Of a stretch of 49,437 nt of DNA, positions 42,555-49,437 are shown in pieces. The stretch covers positions 1-49,437 of the forward strand of contig CBDUST010000003.1 in the NCBI GenBank assembly GCA_965369945.1. Direction: 5' to 3'. Below the pieces are notes generated by a model that did not search any database, was not told where the DNA came from, and saw only the letters and a program-made list of their open reading frames with translations. The translations under genes and the position numbers were made by a program. How positions within the stretch are numbered: the stretch's first letter is position 1; each line of letters starts with the position of its first letter. Source of the DNA: JADFNO01 sp965369945 (lineage in GTDB: Bacteria > Planctomycetota > Phycisphaerae > Phycisphaerales > SM1A02).

Positions 42555-44363
42555 TTAGTTCCCGGCTGCTTCGTCCATCATCAGTTGAAGGATATCGTGA
42601 CCCTCAAGTTTCCATCGGGGCACGCGCTTTCCGTTGATCACGAGGAATGGCACGCCCCGCACGTTCAGTTGCTGTCCAGCTTGCACATCGTCGGCAATCG
42701 CCTCGGCGGTTTCGTTCGATTTCATTTCATTCAGCAGGGCGTCGGCGTCGAATCCCATCTGCGGCGCGGCTTGCGTTAGGGCTTGGTCGTTGAATCTCGA
42801 TTGGTTGTTAAGGAGCCAATCATGCATCCGCCAATACCCCTCGGTCCCTGCCAAAGCGCCTGCTGACTGTGCCGCTTTGGAGGCCCAGCAGGCGCTCTCG
42901 CTGAGCGTGGTCCGGACCGCTGGATTGCAGTCGGAATTCATGGGGAAATGGCGGAACGTGTATCTCGCATCCGATCGCTCTTGGACTTTGCGTCGCAGGA
43001 TGCGATCGAGTTCGGCCGTATTGGGCTCCACGTAATCGCCCCACAATGTAATCGTGATGCGCGCCGCTCCGTTACCCATGGTCCATTCGCTTGAGTCGGG
43101 AGGTATCGTGTTGCTTGGCTGTTCACGCCAGTCGGCCACGTACTTCTGCGGTGCCGATACCGGACGATCCTTGGCTGCCGTCGCGGTTGGCGGGTTGGAT
43201 GCCGCAACGGCTGCGACGGCTCGTGTCAACGCCCCGCGCATCTGCCAGCCTTTCATCTCTACGCCGTTGATGAAGATCATCGGTGTTTGATGGATTCCGA
43301 GTGTCATCGTCTCCTCGATGTCCGCGAGCACGAGCTTGAGCGTCTCCGGGCCCTCCATGATCGCTTTGAATTCTGCCCGGTCGTAACCCAACTCGATCAT
43401 CCTCTCGCGGAACTCCGTGTTCGTGAAGGAGCCTTTGCGGTCAAACAGCCATCGGTGCATCTGCCAGAAGCCGTCGTTTCCATGCAAAATCCCTGCTGCT
43501 TCGGCTGCGCGGGCTGCCCAGCATGCGTTCGGGTGCATGTTTCGAGGCGTATGGCGATTGCAATCCGTGCAGAAGGGAAAGTGCTTGGACGAAAGCGAGA
43601 CGTCATCTCGTTGCGACATAATTCCGTTCAGTTCGAGTTCAATCTGTCGGCATTCCGGACATTGATAATCGGAGATGACGACCATACGAATCGGCGCTGC
43701 CACAGCTCCGAGCAGGTAGCGCCCGGTGAAGCCGGTCAATCGCTCTTCCTCCGGCGTGTCGATGATCCGCTGTGTGGACTGCGCTTGTTGTTCCTGGAGG
43801 CCCCGGTCGACGAAGGCCAGCGCGCCGATTTCGAAGACGGTGACGACCGTGAACGTACCGCCGACCCAGGCCAAGTTCCGCCGGGTCGCTGCGGCGCCCC
43901 TTGGCGCAAGCTCCATTGTCGTTAGAAACCCTAAATTCCCGATATGTACGGCGAGGCAGTACCAGCAGAGATAGCCGCCGGCGATCATTGCCGCTACGAA
44001 CATCACCGACAGCGCTGCACCCAATCGAACGAGATATTTCGTGCGCTTCGAAAGGCCGTCGCTGCGCCGCGCTGCCGTCCAGGCGCAAGTGAGTGCTACG
44101 AAGTACGCCAGGCCGAGGAATGAGACCGGCCAGTTGATCAACGGCACCTTGGCCCAGATGCTCGCTGCGGCCTGCTCACAACCGCCTCCTGTGCCGCATC
44201 CCGGCGCTTGGATGAGTTCCAGGTGCTTGCCCGCCAGGATCAACGCCGCCGCGATGCTTAGGATCAGCCAAGCGCAGCCCAGCCAGAAAGTTCTTCCCGA
44301 CAGTCCCGGCGGATCTCCGCCTTGATCATTTGTCTTGGCGTGCTTTGGTTTTTTTGCGTTCAT
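42555..44363 (-). CDS. VKOR - DsbA - DsbA-like fusion (disulfide bond formation)
   Basis: 602 residues; ATG 44363. Membrane VKOR domain (25-150) with loop Cys C56 and C62 and the active site C133-W-Y-C136. DsbA-like domain 1 from about 222: 'ISDYQCPECRQIE' (C235-P-E-C238) and cis-Pro 'HQTPMIFING' (P361). DsbA-like domain 2 from about 430: cis-Pro 'RGVPFLVING' is present, but the active-site position reads 'GDYVEPNTAE', so both catalytic Cys are lost. Transfers electrons from periplasmic thiols to quinone; the fused first DsbA makes it self-sufficient. Domain 2 is probably a substrate-holding module. 30 bases downstream of argS on the same strand. Confidence 0.9.
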   Translation of the reverse strand: MNAKKPKHAKTNDQGGDPPGLSGRTFWLGCAWLILSIAAALILAGKHLELIQAPGCGTGGGCEQAAASIWAKVPLINWPVSFLGLAYFVALTCAWTAARRSDGLSKRTKYLVRLGAALSVMFVAAMIAGGYLCWYCLAVHIGNLGFLTTMELAPRGAAATRRNLAWVGGTFTVVTVFEIGALAFVDRGLQEQQAQSTQRIIDTPEEERLTGFTGRYLLGAVAAPIRMVVISDYQCPECRQIELELNGIMSQRDDVSLSSKHFPFCTDCNRHTPRNMHPNACWAARAAEAAGILHGNDGFWQMHRWLFDRKGSFTNTEFRERMIELGYDRAEFKAIMEGPETLKLVLADIEETMTLGIHQTPMIFINGVEMKGWQMRGALTRAVAAVAASNPPTATAAKDRPVSAPQKYVADWREQPSNTIPPDSSEWTMGNGAARITITLWGDYVEPNTAELDRILRRKVQERSDARYTFRHFPMNSDCNPAVRTTLSESACWASKAAQSAGALAGTEGYWRMHDWLLNNQSRFNDQALTQAAPQMGFDADALLNEMKSNETAEAIADDVQAGQQLNVRGVPFLVINGKRVPRWKLEGHDILQLMMDEAAGN

Positions 44364-44393
44364 TAGAGTGAACAGACGATCCGAGCAGCGTGT

Positions 44394-46175
44394 CTACATC
44401 CGCTGCGGCGCGTCGATTCCTAGAAGCTCCAGACCGTCCGCTAGCACGCGGCGCACCAGTGAGCACAATCGCAAACGTGACTGACGAAGCAACGCCGTTT
44501 CGGCTTTCAGCACCGGGCATTGTTCGTAGAACGCGCTGTACGTGTCGGCCAATTCATAAAGACATGTGCACAGGCGGTGTGGTTCCAGAGTCCGCCCTAC
44601 ATCCGCAACCGCCGGGCCGTACTTCAATAGCGCCAACGCGAGCTGTCGCTCAGTCGGTTCGCGTAGCGAGAACTTCGTCTCGGCCACATCCAGCGGCTCG
44701 ACCCCAGCCTTGGAAAAGATCGAGCAGATACGAGCATGTGCATATTGCAAGTAGGGGCCGGTATTTCCCTCGAACGTAATCATTCGATCCATGTTGAAGA
44801 CGTAATCGCGTACAAGATCGCTGGAAAGGTCCGCATATTTGATTGCACCGATGCCCACGGCCCGCCCGATGTTCGTCAGTTCGTCATTAGTGAGGTCGTG
44901 TGTCGGCGCGTTGGGGTCGGCGGCGCGCGATCTGACCTCCGTGACACCGCGCTCGCACGCTTCGTCCAGCAATGATCTGAGCGTAACGTTCTCGCCGCTT
45001 CGTGTTTTGAGCGGCGTCTTGTCCGGCCCGAGGACTGAACCGAAGGGAACGTGGTGTAGCTCGGCTGCCACGCCGTCGCTCGTCGTATCCCATCCGATCA
45101 ACTTCGCAGCATCAAAAACATCGCGGAAATGATCGCGCTGACGAGCGTCGACAACGTAAATCACGCGATCGGCATTCAGCTTGTCAGTTCGGTGCCTGAT
45201 CGCCGCAAGGTCCGTCGTGGCGTAGAGATACCCACCATCGGATTTCTGGATCAATAACGGGCGCTCGCGGTCATCAAACGAGACAACGATCGCGCCGCCA
45301 TCTTCTTTAGCGAGGTTTGCCTTGCTAAACACCTCCACCACGCCGGGCAGCTTGTCGCGGTAGAACGATTCACCCCGATTGTTTTCGCGGCCAAGCTTGA
45401 TGTTGAGGATGTCCAGCGCCTCGTCCAGGGCCTTCAACGTGCATTCGATGAGCCGCTTCCAGTCGTGGACGAGCGCTTCGTCGCCTTGCTGGAGCTTGAC
45501 CAGCGTTCTTTTGGCCGAGTCCAGGATGTTCGGATCAGATTCAGCGCTGTGCTGCGCGGCGCGATAGGCCGTGTCAAGTTCGTCAAGTGTGAGTGTGTCG
45601 AGATCAGTCCCTGATTCGCGCAGATGGTGGAGCACCATCGCGATAGGCAATCCCCAATCGCCGAGATGATTCTCGCGATGAACGGTCCGTCCGAGCCGTT
45701 CTAAGATTCGCCCCAGGGCGTCGCCGATGATCGTCGAGCGCAAATGGCCCACGTGCATTTGCTTGGCTACGTTGACCGAGCACATGTCGATGACGATGGC
45801 GTGTTGATCTGTGTCCGGGACGACGCCAAGCGAATCGTTGTCCATTGCCGCCAGCATTTGCGAGATCGCCTCTTCTTTGAGGCGGATGTTGATAAACCCA
45901 GGGCCGGCCACCTCGGGCGGCTCAGCGATGTCCGCCAAGTCAGCGCTCGCCGCTTCGGCAACCTTCACCGCCAACTTCCGCGGGTCTGTTTCAAGCTGCT
46001 TGGCGAGCTTCATGGCAAAGTTGGCCTGATAGTCGCCGAACTTCGGGTTCTGGCTGGGGCGAATCCCCGGATCGACGTCACGATGCTCTTCACCCAGCGC
46101 AGCAACGATGGCCTCCCCGAACGCGTGTTCGAGAACCTCCACCGGGCCGACTATTTGAGTGCTCACTTCGTTCAT
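44394..46175 (-). CDS. argS: Arginyl-tRNA synthetase
   Basis: 593 residues; ATG 46175 with AAGGG upstream. N-terminal Add-1 domain ('QNPKFGDYQANFAMKLAKQL'), 'VNVAKQMHVGHLRSTIIGD' with HVGH (141-144) as HIGH motif, 'DVFDAAKLIGWD', 'LHHVPFGSVLG' and the KMSKS-equivalent region 'KTPLKTRSGENVTLRSLLDEA', C-terminal DALR anticodon-binding domain ('EGNTGPYLQYAHARICSIF'). Charges tRNA-Arg. First of two genes on this strand. Normal length. Confidence 0.96.
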   Translation of the reverse strand: MNEVSTQIVGPVEVLEHAFGEAIVAALGEEHRDVDPGIRPSQNPKFGDYQANFAMKLAKQLETDPRKLAVKVAEAASADLADIAEPPEVAGPGFINIRLKEEAISQMLAAMDNDSLGVVPDTDQHAIVIDMCSVNVAKQMHVGHLRSTIIGDALGRILERLGRTVHRENHLGDWGLPIAMVLHHLRESGTDLDTLTLDELDTAYRAAQHSAESDPNILDSAKRTLVKLQQGDEALVHDWKRLIECTLKALDEALDILNIKLGRENNRGESFYRDKLPGVVEVFSKANLAKEDGGAIVVSFDDRERPLLIQKSDGGYLYATTDLAAIRHRTDKLNADRVIYVVDARQRDHFRDVFDAAKLIGWDTTSDGVAAELHHVPFGSVLGPDKTPLKTRSGENVTLRSLLDEACERGVTEVRSRAADPNAPTHDLTNDELTNIGRAVGIGAIKYADLSSDLVRDYVFNMDRMITFEGNTGPYLQYAHARICSIFSKAGVEPLDVAETKFSLREPTERQLALALLKYGPAVADVGRTLEPHRLCTCLYELADTYSAFYEQCPVLKAETALLRQSRLRLCSLVRRVLADGLELLGIDAPQRM

Positions 46176-46250
46176 ACGGGCCCTTGGCGGAGAGTATATG
46201 CAACCTCTGTCTACATGTACTGTCCGTGGCGGGGATCGTAGGATAGACCG

Positions 46251-48047
46251 TTGAACATGCGACGTACGGCTAGTTTCATCCTGTTATGTCTGCTGTTTGG
46301 CGCGCTGATGAGCGTGGCAGTCGCGTGGTGGGCGACGCTAAGGGAATGGGAAGAATCAGATGAATTCGCCTTCGTCGATAACAGCTGGAAAGGTGGTATG
46401 GAATATACTCCAGCTCGCACTATGATTGGTGCTATTCCTGTTGAACAATTTGGACTCACACTGGTGGGATACGGCATTCCGGCAGGGTTTGATTGTCTCA
46501 CTAAGACGTGGCCACCCGCGTGGTTCCCGCTTTCGATCAAGCCGGCAAACCAGAGCGCGATCATGCGAGGTATTGGCGCAGGTTGGCCACTTACGTGCGT
46601 TGTTGTTATTCAGGAGCTCGAGAGCGAATCCCTTTTCCCGGAATGGGATTTGGTGAGATCTGGCGGAATCGTTGGCACGAATCCGTTTGGTAGCGGCGAA
46701 GACTACTCGTGGAACAGGAATCACCTTCCGCTGCGAGTGGTTCCGATGGGGTTGTTTGTCGACGCACTGGTTTACGGTCTAGCGGTTGCTTTTTGGGTAC
46801 TTGTAGTGCGTCTTAACCTGCGCCTTCGAGCGAATCACCATCACCGGCGCAAGCGTTGTCCTTACTGCAAATACGATCTATCACGATCCACTTCGGCTGT
46901 ATGTTCTGAATGTGGCGCTGATCCGCTACGTCCCCCGCCGATTATCTCTCGTGGTACAACTGTTTTCGTTGGCGTAGTGACCATCATGCTACTCATGGCG
47001 TTGGTTGGCTTTGGTGTGGTCTTCAGCGCCCAATTTCCATTCTCGCAGCTTCACTATGCAGCTTATCGCGGCGACATTAGCGCTGTGCGCAGCGAACTTG
47101 CAGCCGGTGAAGATATCGATGATGGGGCGTCATCATATAATTGGTTCGGGATGGAGCCTACCGATACGCCGCTCACTTTGGCATGTGCTAGTGGTGAGAC
47201 TGAGGTTGTTCAGTTTTTGATCGATTCTGGTGCTGATCTGGAAATACAAAATTCGTTTGGAGCAACGGCGCTGCATATGGCAATCAGTAGTGGATCGATC
47301 GTTTGCGTTTCTTTGCTCCTGGAGAACGGGGCCGACGTAAATGCGAAGCTTGGCGACTATTCCGACGCACTCCTGTTCATCGCATTTAACCCCGATAACG
47401 ATCCACGACTATTGGATCTTCTGCTTGAAGCAGGCTACAAGTTTGAAGTCAACAGCGGCGCTACAGACGCAGCAATTGGCGCAGCAGCGCAGCGCGACAA
47501 CGAGAAGTTCATACACCAAATGCTGGAACTCGGTGCGGTGCCAGGCTATGAAGCCCTAACAGGCGCGGTGGAAAGAGGAAGAGTTGATTGGTTGGAGCTA
47601 TTTGTTAGCCATGGGGCTGATTTCGGAATCGTTCCCGAGTATAGCTGGCCGATCGTTCACTTCGTTAGACCCGACAATAATCCCAGGGAGATTGTCGAAT
47701 TCCTTATCAAAGATGGTCAGCAAATCAACGCTGCTAATGAGAATGGGTTGACTGCACTGATGGTTGCAGCAATGCGGGGGCAACCCGACCTCTGTCGGAT
47801 CTTCCTCGACTTCGGAGCCGATCCGAATTTGCGGGATGACAGTGGAAAGAACGCGCTCGATCACGCGATCGTGTCCGGCGCTGATGATATCGAGGGCGTG
47901 GTGTCGGTACTGCTCAATGCCGGAGCTGAAGGACGACTCGTTGACGAAGAAGGTGAGCCAAGATTCGACGACCTCGACCCGGAGCTTCTCAAGCTCCTCC
48001 AAGAAAAGGCTGCCTCCAACTCAAAAGAAAAACAACCGGGTCAATGA
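46251..48047 (+). CDS. Ankyrin-repeat membrane protein with zinc ribbon
   Basis: 598 residues from TTG 46251 (AGGA 8 bases upstream); an in-frame ATG lies at 46257. Three transmembrane helices at about 7-28, 170-192 and 242-265. Between the last two is a zinc ribbon, 'RCPYCKYDLSRSTSAVCSECGAD', a form typical of Phycisphaerae proteins. After the third helix come about eight ankyrin repeats ('TPLTLACASGETEVVQFLIDSGADLEIQN', 'TALHMAISSGSIVCVSLLLENGADVN', 'LTALMVAAMRGQPDLCRIFLDFGADPN'). Probably binds protein partners at the membrane. Lower GC than its neighbours. Divergent from argS. Confidence 0.85.
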   Translation: MNMRRTASFILLCLLFGALMSVAVAWWATLREWEESDEFAFVDNSWKGGMEYTPARTMIGAIPVEQFGLTLVGYGIPAGFDCLTKTWPPAWFPLSIKPANQSAIMRGIGAGWPLTCVVVIQELESESLFPEWDLVRSGGIVGTNPFGSGEDYSWNRNHLPLRVVPMGLFVDALVYGLAVAFWVLVVRLNLRLRANHHHRRKRCPYCKYDLSRSTSAVCSECGADPLRPPPIISRGTTVFVGVVTIMLLMALVGFGVVFSAQFPFSQLHYAAYRGDISAVRSELAAGEDIDDGASSYNWFGMEPTDTPLTLACASGETEVVQFLIDSGADLEIQNSFGATALHMAISSGSIVCVSLLLENGADVNAKLGDYSDALLFIAFNPDNDPRLLDLLLEAGYKFEVNSGATDAAIGAAAQRDNEKFIHQMLELGAVPGYEALTGAVERGRVDWLELFVSHGADFGIVPEYSWPIVHFVRPDNNPREIVEFLIKDGQQINAANENGLTALMVAAMRGQPDLCRIFLDFGADPNLRDDSGKNALDHAIVSGADDIEGVVSVLLNAGAEGRLVDEEGEPRFDDLDPELLKLLQEKAASNSKEKQPGQ

Positions 48048-48062
48048 ACCAAGATTCGGTGA

Positions 48063-48563
48063 ATGACGAAGCAGCGGGCAACAGTCCTTTTCCTCTGCAC
48101 CGGCAACAGTGCCCGCAGCATCATGGCCGAGGCGATCGCTAATCATCTGTTCGGTATGAGGATCGAGGCCTGCTCGGGGGGGTCGCATCCCAAGGACGCA
48201 CCGAATCCGTTGGCGATCCAAACGCTCAAACGCCACGGCGTCGAACCCGACGGCTTACGCTCCAAGAGTTGGGATCACTTCCGGGGGCGCGAGCGACGGT
48301 TCGATCTTGTGGTGACGCTGTGTGATTCAGCCCCAGGCGAATCTTGTCCTACATTTCCGGGGGCGGGGGCGCCGGGCACGACGCATTGGCCGTTTCCCGA
48401 TTCGCCTGCGGCTGAGGATCCAGAGGCGATGTTCGAAACCGTCTATCAAGGACTGTTCGAGGCCATCGGACAGTTTGTTCAGATCCCCGGCGACATCGAC
48501 CAACGCGCTGCGGAAGTTGCCGGCTTCGTACGGCAGCGATTTGGGCAAGTCAAAACCGTTTAG
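48063..48563 (+). CDS. arsC: Low-molecular-weight phosphatase / arsenate reductase (ArsC, thioredoxin-type)
   Basis: 166 residues; ATG 48063, no strong ribosome site. P-loop 'FLCTGNSARSIMAEA' (Cys-x5-Arg-Ser) and 'LCDSAPGESCPTFPGA' plus 'HWPFPDSPAAED' (DP-loop Asp) fit ArsC of the LMW-PTP type. 'VTLCDSA' and 'SCP' give the downstream Cys pair used for the redox relay in thioredoxin-linked arsenate reductases. Reduces arsenate to arsenite. No arsR or efflux gene adjoins, so a plain phosphotyrosine phosphatase role remains possible. Confidence 0.85.
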   Translation: MTKQRATVLFLCTGNSARSIMAEAIANHLFGMRIEACSGGSHPKDAPNPLAIQTLKRHGVEPDGLRSKSWDHFRGRERRFDLVVTLCDSAPGESCPTFPGAGAPGTTHWPFPDSPAAEDPEAMFETVYQGLFEAIGQFVQIPGDIDQRAAEVAGFVRQRFGQVKTV

Positions 48564-48650
48564 CCGCGACCCAACGGGGAGCGCGTTACCGTGCGTCGGC
48601 TCGTTGCCCCGCTATCATCTGCAACCCACGCGAAGGAACACGAAATACCC

Positions 48651-49437
48651 ATGGCCAGCCCGCTTTCTGAACCGACGACCGCTATCGAAAAAGCCGACCG
48701 TGTCGGTGATTTGGATCATCGGCCGCGCGTTTTGCTAGGGAAAATGGGGCTCGATGGGCATGACCGAGGTGTAAAGCTGATCGCTCGTGCATTGCGCGAT
48801 AGCGGCGTCCATGTGATTTACTCCGGGCTGTGGCAAACGCCGCGAAGCTTGGCGATTTCTGCTCGCGATGAAGATGCCGACTGCATCGCCTGCTCGATGA
48901 TGAGTAATTCGCACCTTGTTCTCGTGCCACGATTGATCGACGAATGCCGCAACGTCGGCCGAGGCGACATGGTCGTCAATCTGGGCGGGATCATTCCACA
49001 GGAAGATGTGCAGACGATGCTCGACGTCGGGGTGCATCGGATCCTCCACACGGGCACGAGCATGGAGTCGATCGTTGAGATTGTTCGTGAGGCGGTTCGT
49101 CCGTATGAGGCGTCACAAAGTGACCATCCAACCGCGCGACTGGCGCGCTCCATCAGCTTGGCACACGCTGGACGGATGCCCGAGGATGCCAAGACGAAAC
49201 GACCCGCTCGGGTTGTTGGCCTTACCGGCGCACCCGGAGCAGGGAAGTCGACACTCGTCGCTTCGATGGCTAACGAAGCGGTCAAGCGTGGCCAGAAGGT
49301 TGCTGTCGTCGCATTTGATCCGATGTCGCCCATCACCAGTGGTGCGCTGCTTGGCGATCGACTTCGCGTAGATTTCAATACCGTCGATGAGAACGTGTAT
49401 TACCGAAGCCTGGCAATTACCGGGGAAGATTACACCA
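48651..49437 (+). CDS. B12-binding domain fused to MeaB/ArgK-type GTPase (partial)
   Basis: Partial: ATG 48651, open to the window end, 262 codons. Residues 26-150 are a cobalamin-binding domain: 'LLGKMGLDGHDRG' (DxHxxG, His37 as lower axial ligand), 'SMMSNSHLVLVPRL', 'NLGGIIPQEDVQTMLDVGVHRIL'. After a 30-residue linker follows a G3E P-loop GTPase: 'VVGLTGAPGAGKSTLVASM' (P-loop 193-200), 'AFDPMSPITSGALLGDRLR'. B12 domain then MeaB-like GTPase is the N-terminal order of IcmF (fused isobutyryl-CoA mutase); the mutase domain, if present, lies beyond the window. A GTPase-only B12 chaperone cannot be excluded. Confidence 0.85.
   Translation, partial: MASPLSEPTTAIEKADRVGDLDHRPRVLLGKMGLDGHDRGVKLIARALRDSGVHVIYSGLWQTPRSLAISARDEDADCIACSMMSNSHLVLVPRLIDECRNVGRGDMVVNLGGIIPQEDVQTMLDVGVHRILHTGTSMESIVEIVREAVRPYEASQSDHPTARLARSISLAHAGRMPEDAKTKRPARVVGLTGAPGAGKSTLVASMANEAVKRGQKVAVVAFDPMSPITSGALLGDRLRVDFNTVDENVYYRSLAITGEDYT

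Noticed and set aside
1..49437. CRISPR array
   Set aside because: No set of regularly spaced 24-40 base repeats was seen on reading through; the only tandem repetition is inside the propeller gene.

Overview
The window looks like a piece of a planctomycete chromosome, most likely class Phycisphaerae or a close relative. Three things point there: the MoxR / DUF58 / BatA-like / VWA / very long coiled-coil membrane protein cluster at 21.8-35.2 kb; the 'CPYCKYDL...CSECG' zinc-ribbon motif in the ankyrin protein at 46.3 kb, a motif style I associate with Phycisphaerae; and high GC with frequent GTG starts. The lineage is inferred from gene content; no marker phylogeny was possible.

Layout. (1) 1-3.4 kb: 5' part of a metallo-beta-lactamase-fold secreted protein, then a secreted protein with seven propeller-type repeats. 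(2) 3.6-17.6 kb: an accessory region, probably a defence-type genomic island. It carries a tight three-gene unit of guanylate-kinase-like, Nudix and GK+TIR-like proteins; a 1549-residue PD-(D/E)XK + STAND NTPase (Avs-like); a GIY-YIG-like protein; a HerA-type ATPase remnant; a large serine recombinase; and a small restriction-endonuclease-like protein. A degenerate hairpin repeat (core GGGGATTATGTTGAA) sits downstream of several of these units. A 45-bp near-duplicate of the 3' end of tRNA-Glu(CTC) marks the right edge and looks like an attachment-site scar. (3) 17.7-21.7 kb: tRNA-Glu, an RNase Z-like hydrolase, dnaA with a clear sigma70-type promoter, and mutM. (4) 21.8-35.2 kb: a long plus-strand gene cluster running from moxR through DUF58, BatA-like, VWA, DUF4175-like, a small coiled-coil protein, a prenyltransferase-toroid protein and a possible NPCBM-like protein. 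Several junctions overlap by 4 bases, so the cluster is probably translationally coupled. (5) 35.2-49.4 kb: housekeeping genes trpD, lgt, holB and comEC, a PQQ-type sugar dehydrogenase lipoprotein, a VKOR-DsbA-DsbA fusion, argS, an ankyrin membrane protein, an arsC-like phosphatase, and the 5' part of a B12-binding/MeaB GTPase fusion.

How they fit together. The accessory genes share a nucleotide/nuclease theme (two GK-fold proteins, Nudix, TIR-like, PD-(D/E)XK, GIY-YIG, HerA), as expected for an antiviral island. The GK-Nudix-GK/TIR trio matches no defence system I can name and is the best candidate for something undescribed. The moxR cluster probably forms a cell-envelope assembly in which MoxR acts with VWA-domain membrane proteins. 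The housekeeping genes are complete and unremarkable except where noted.
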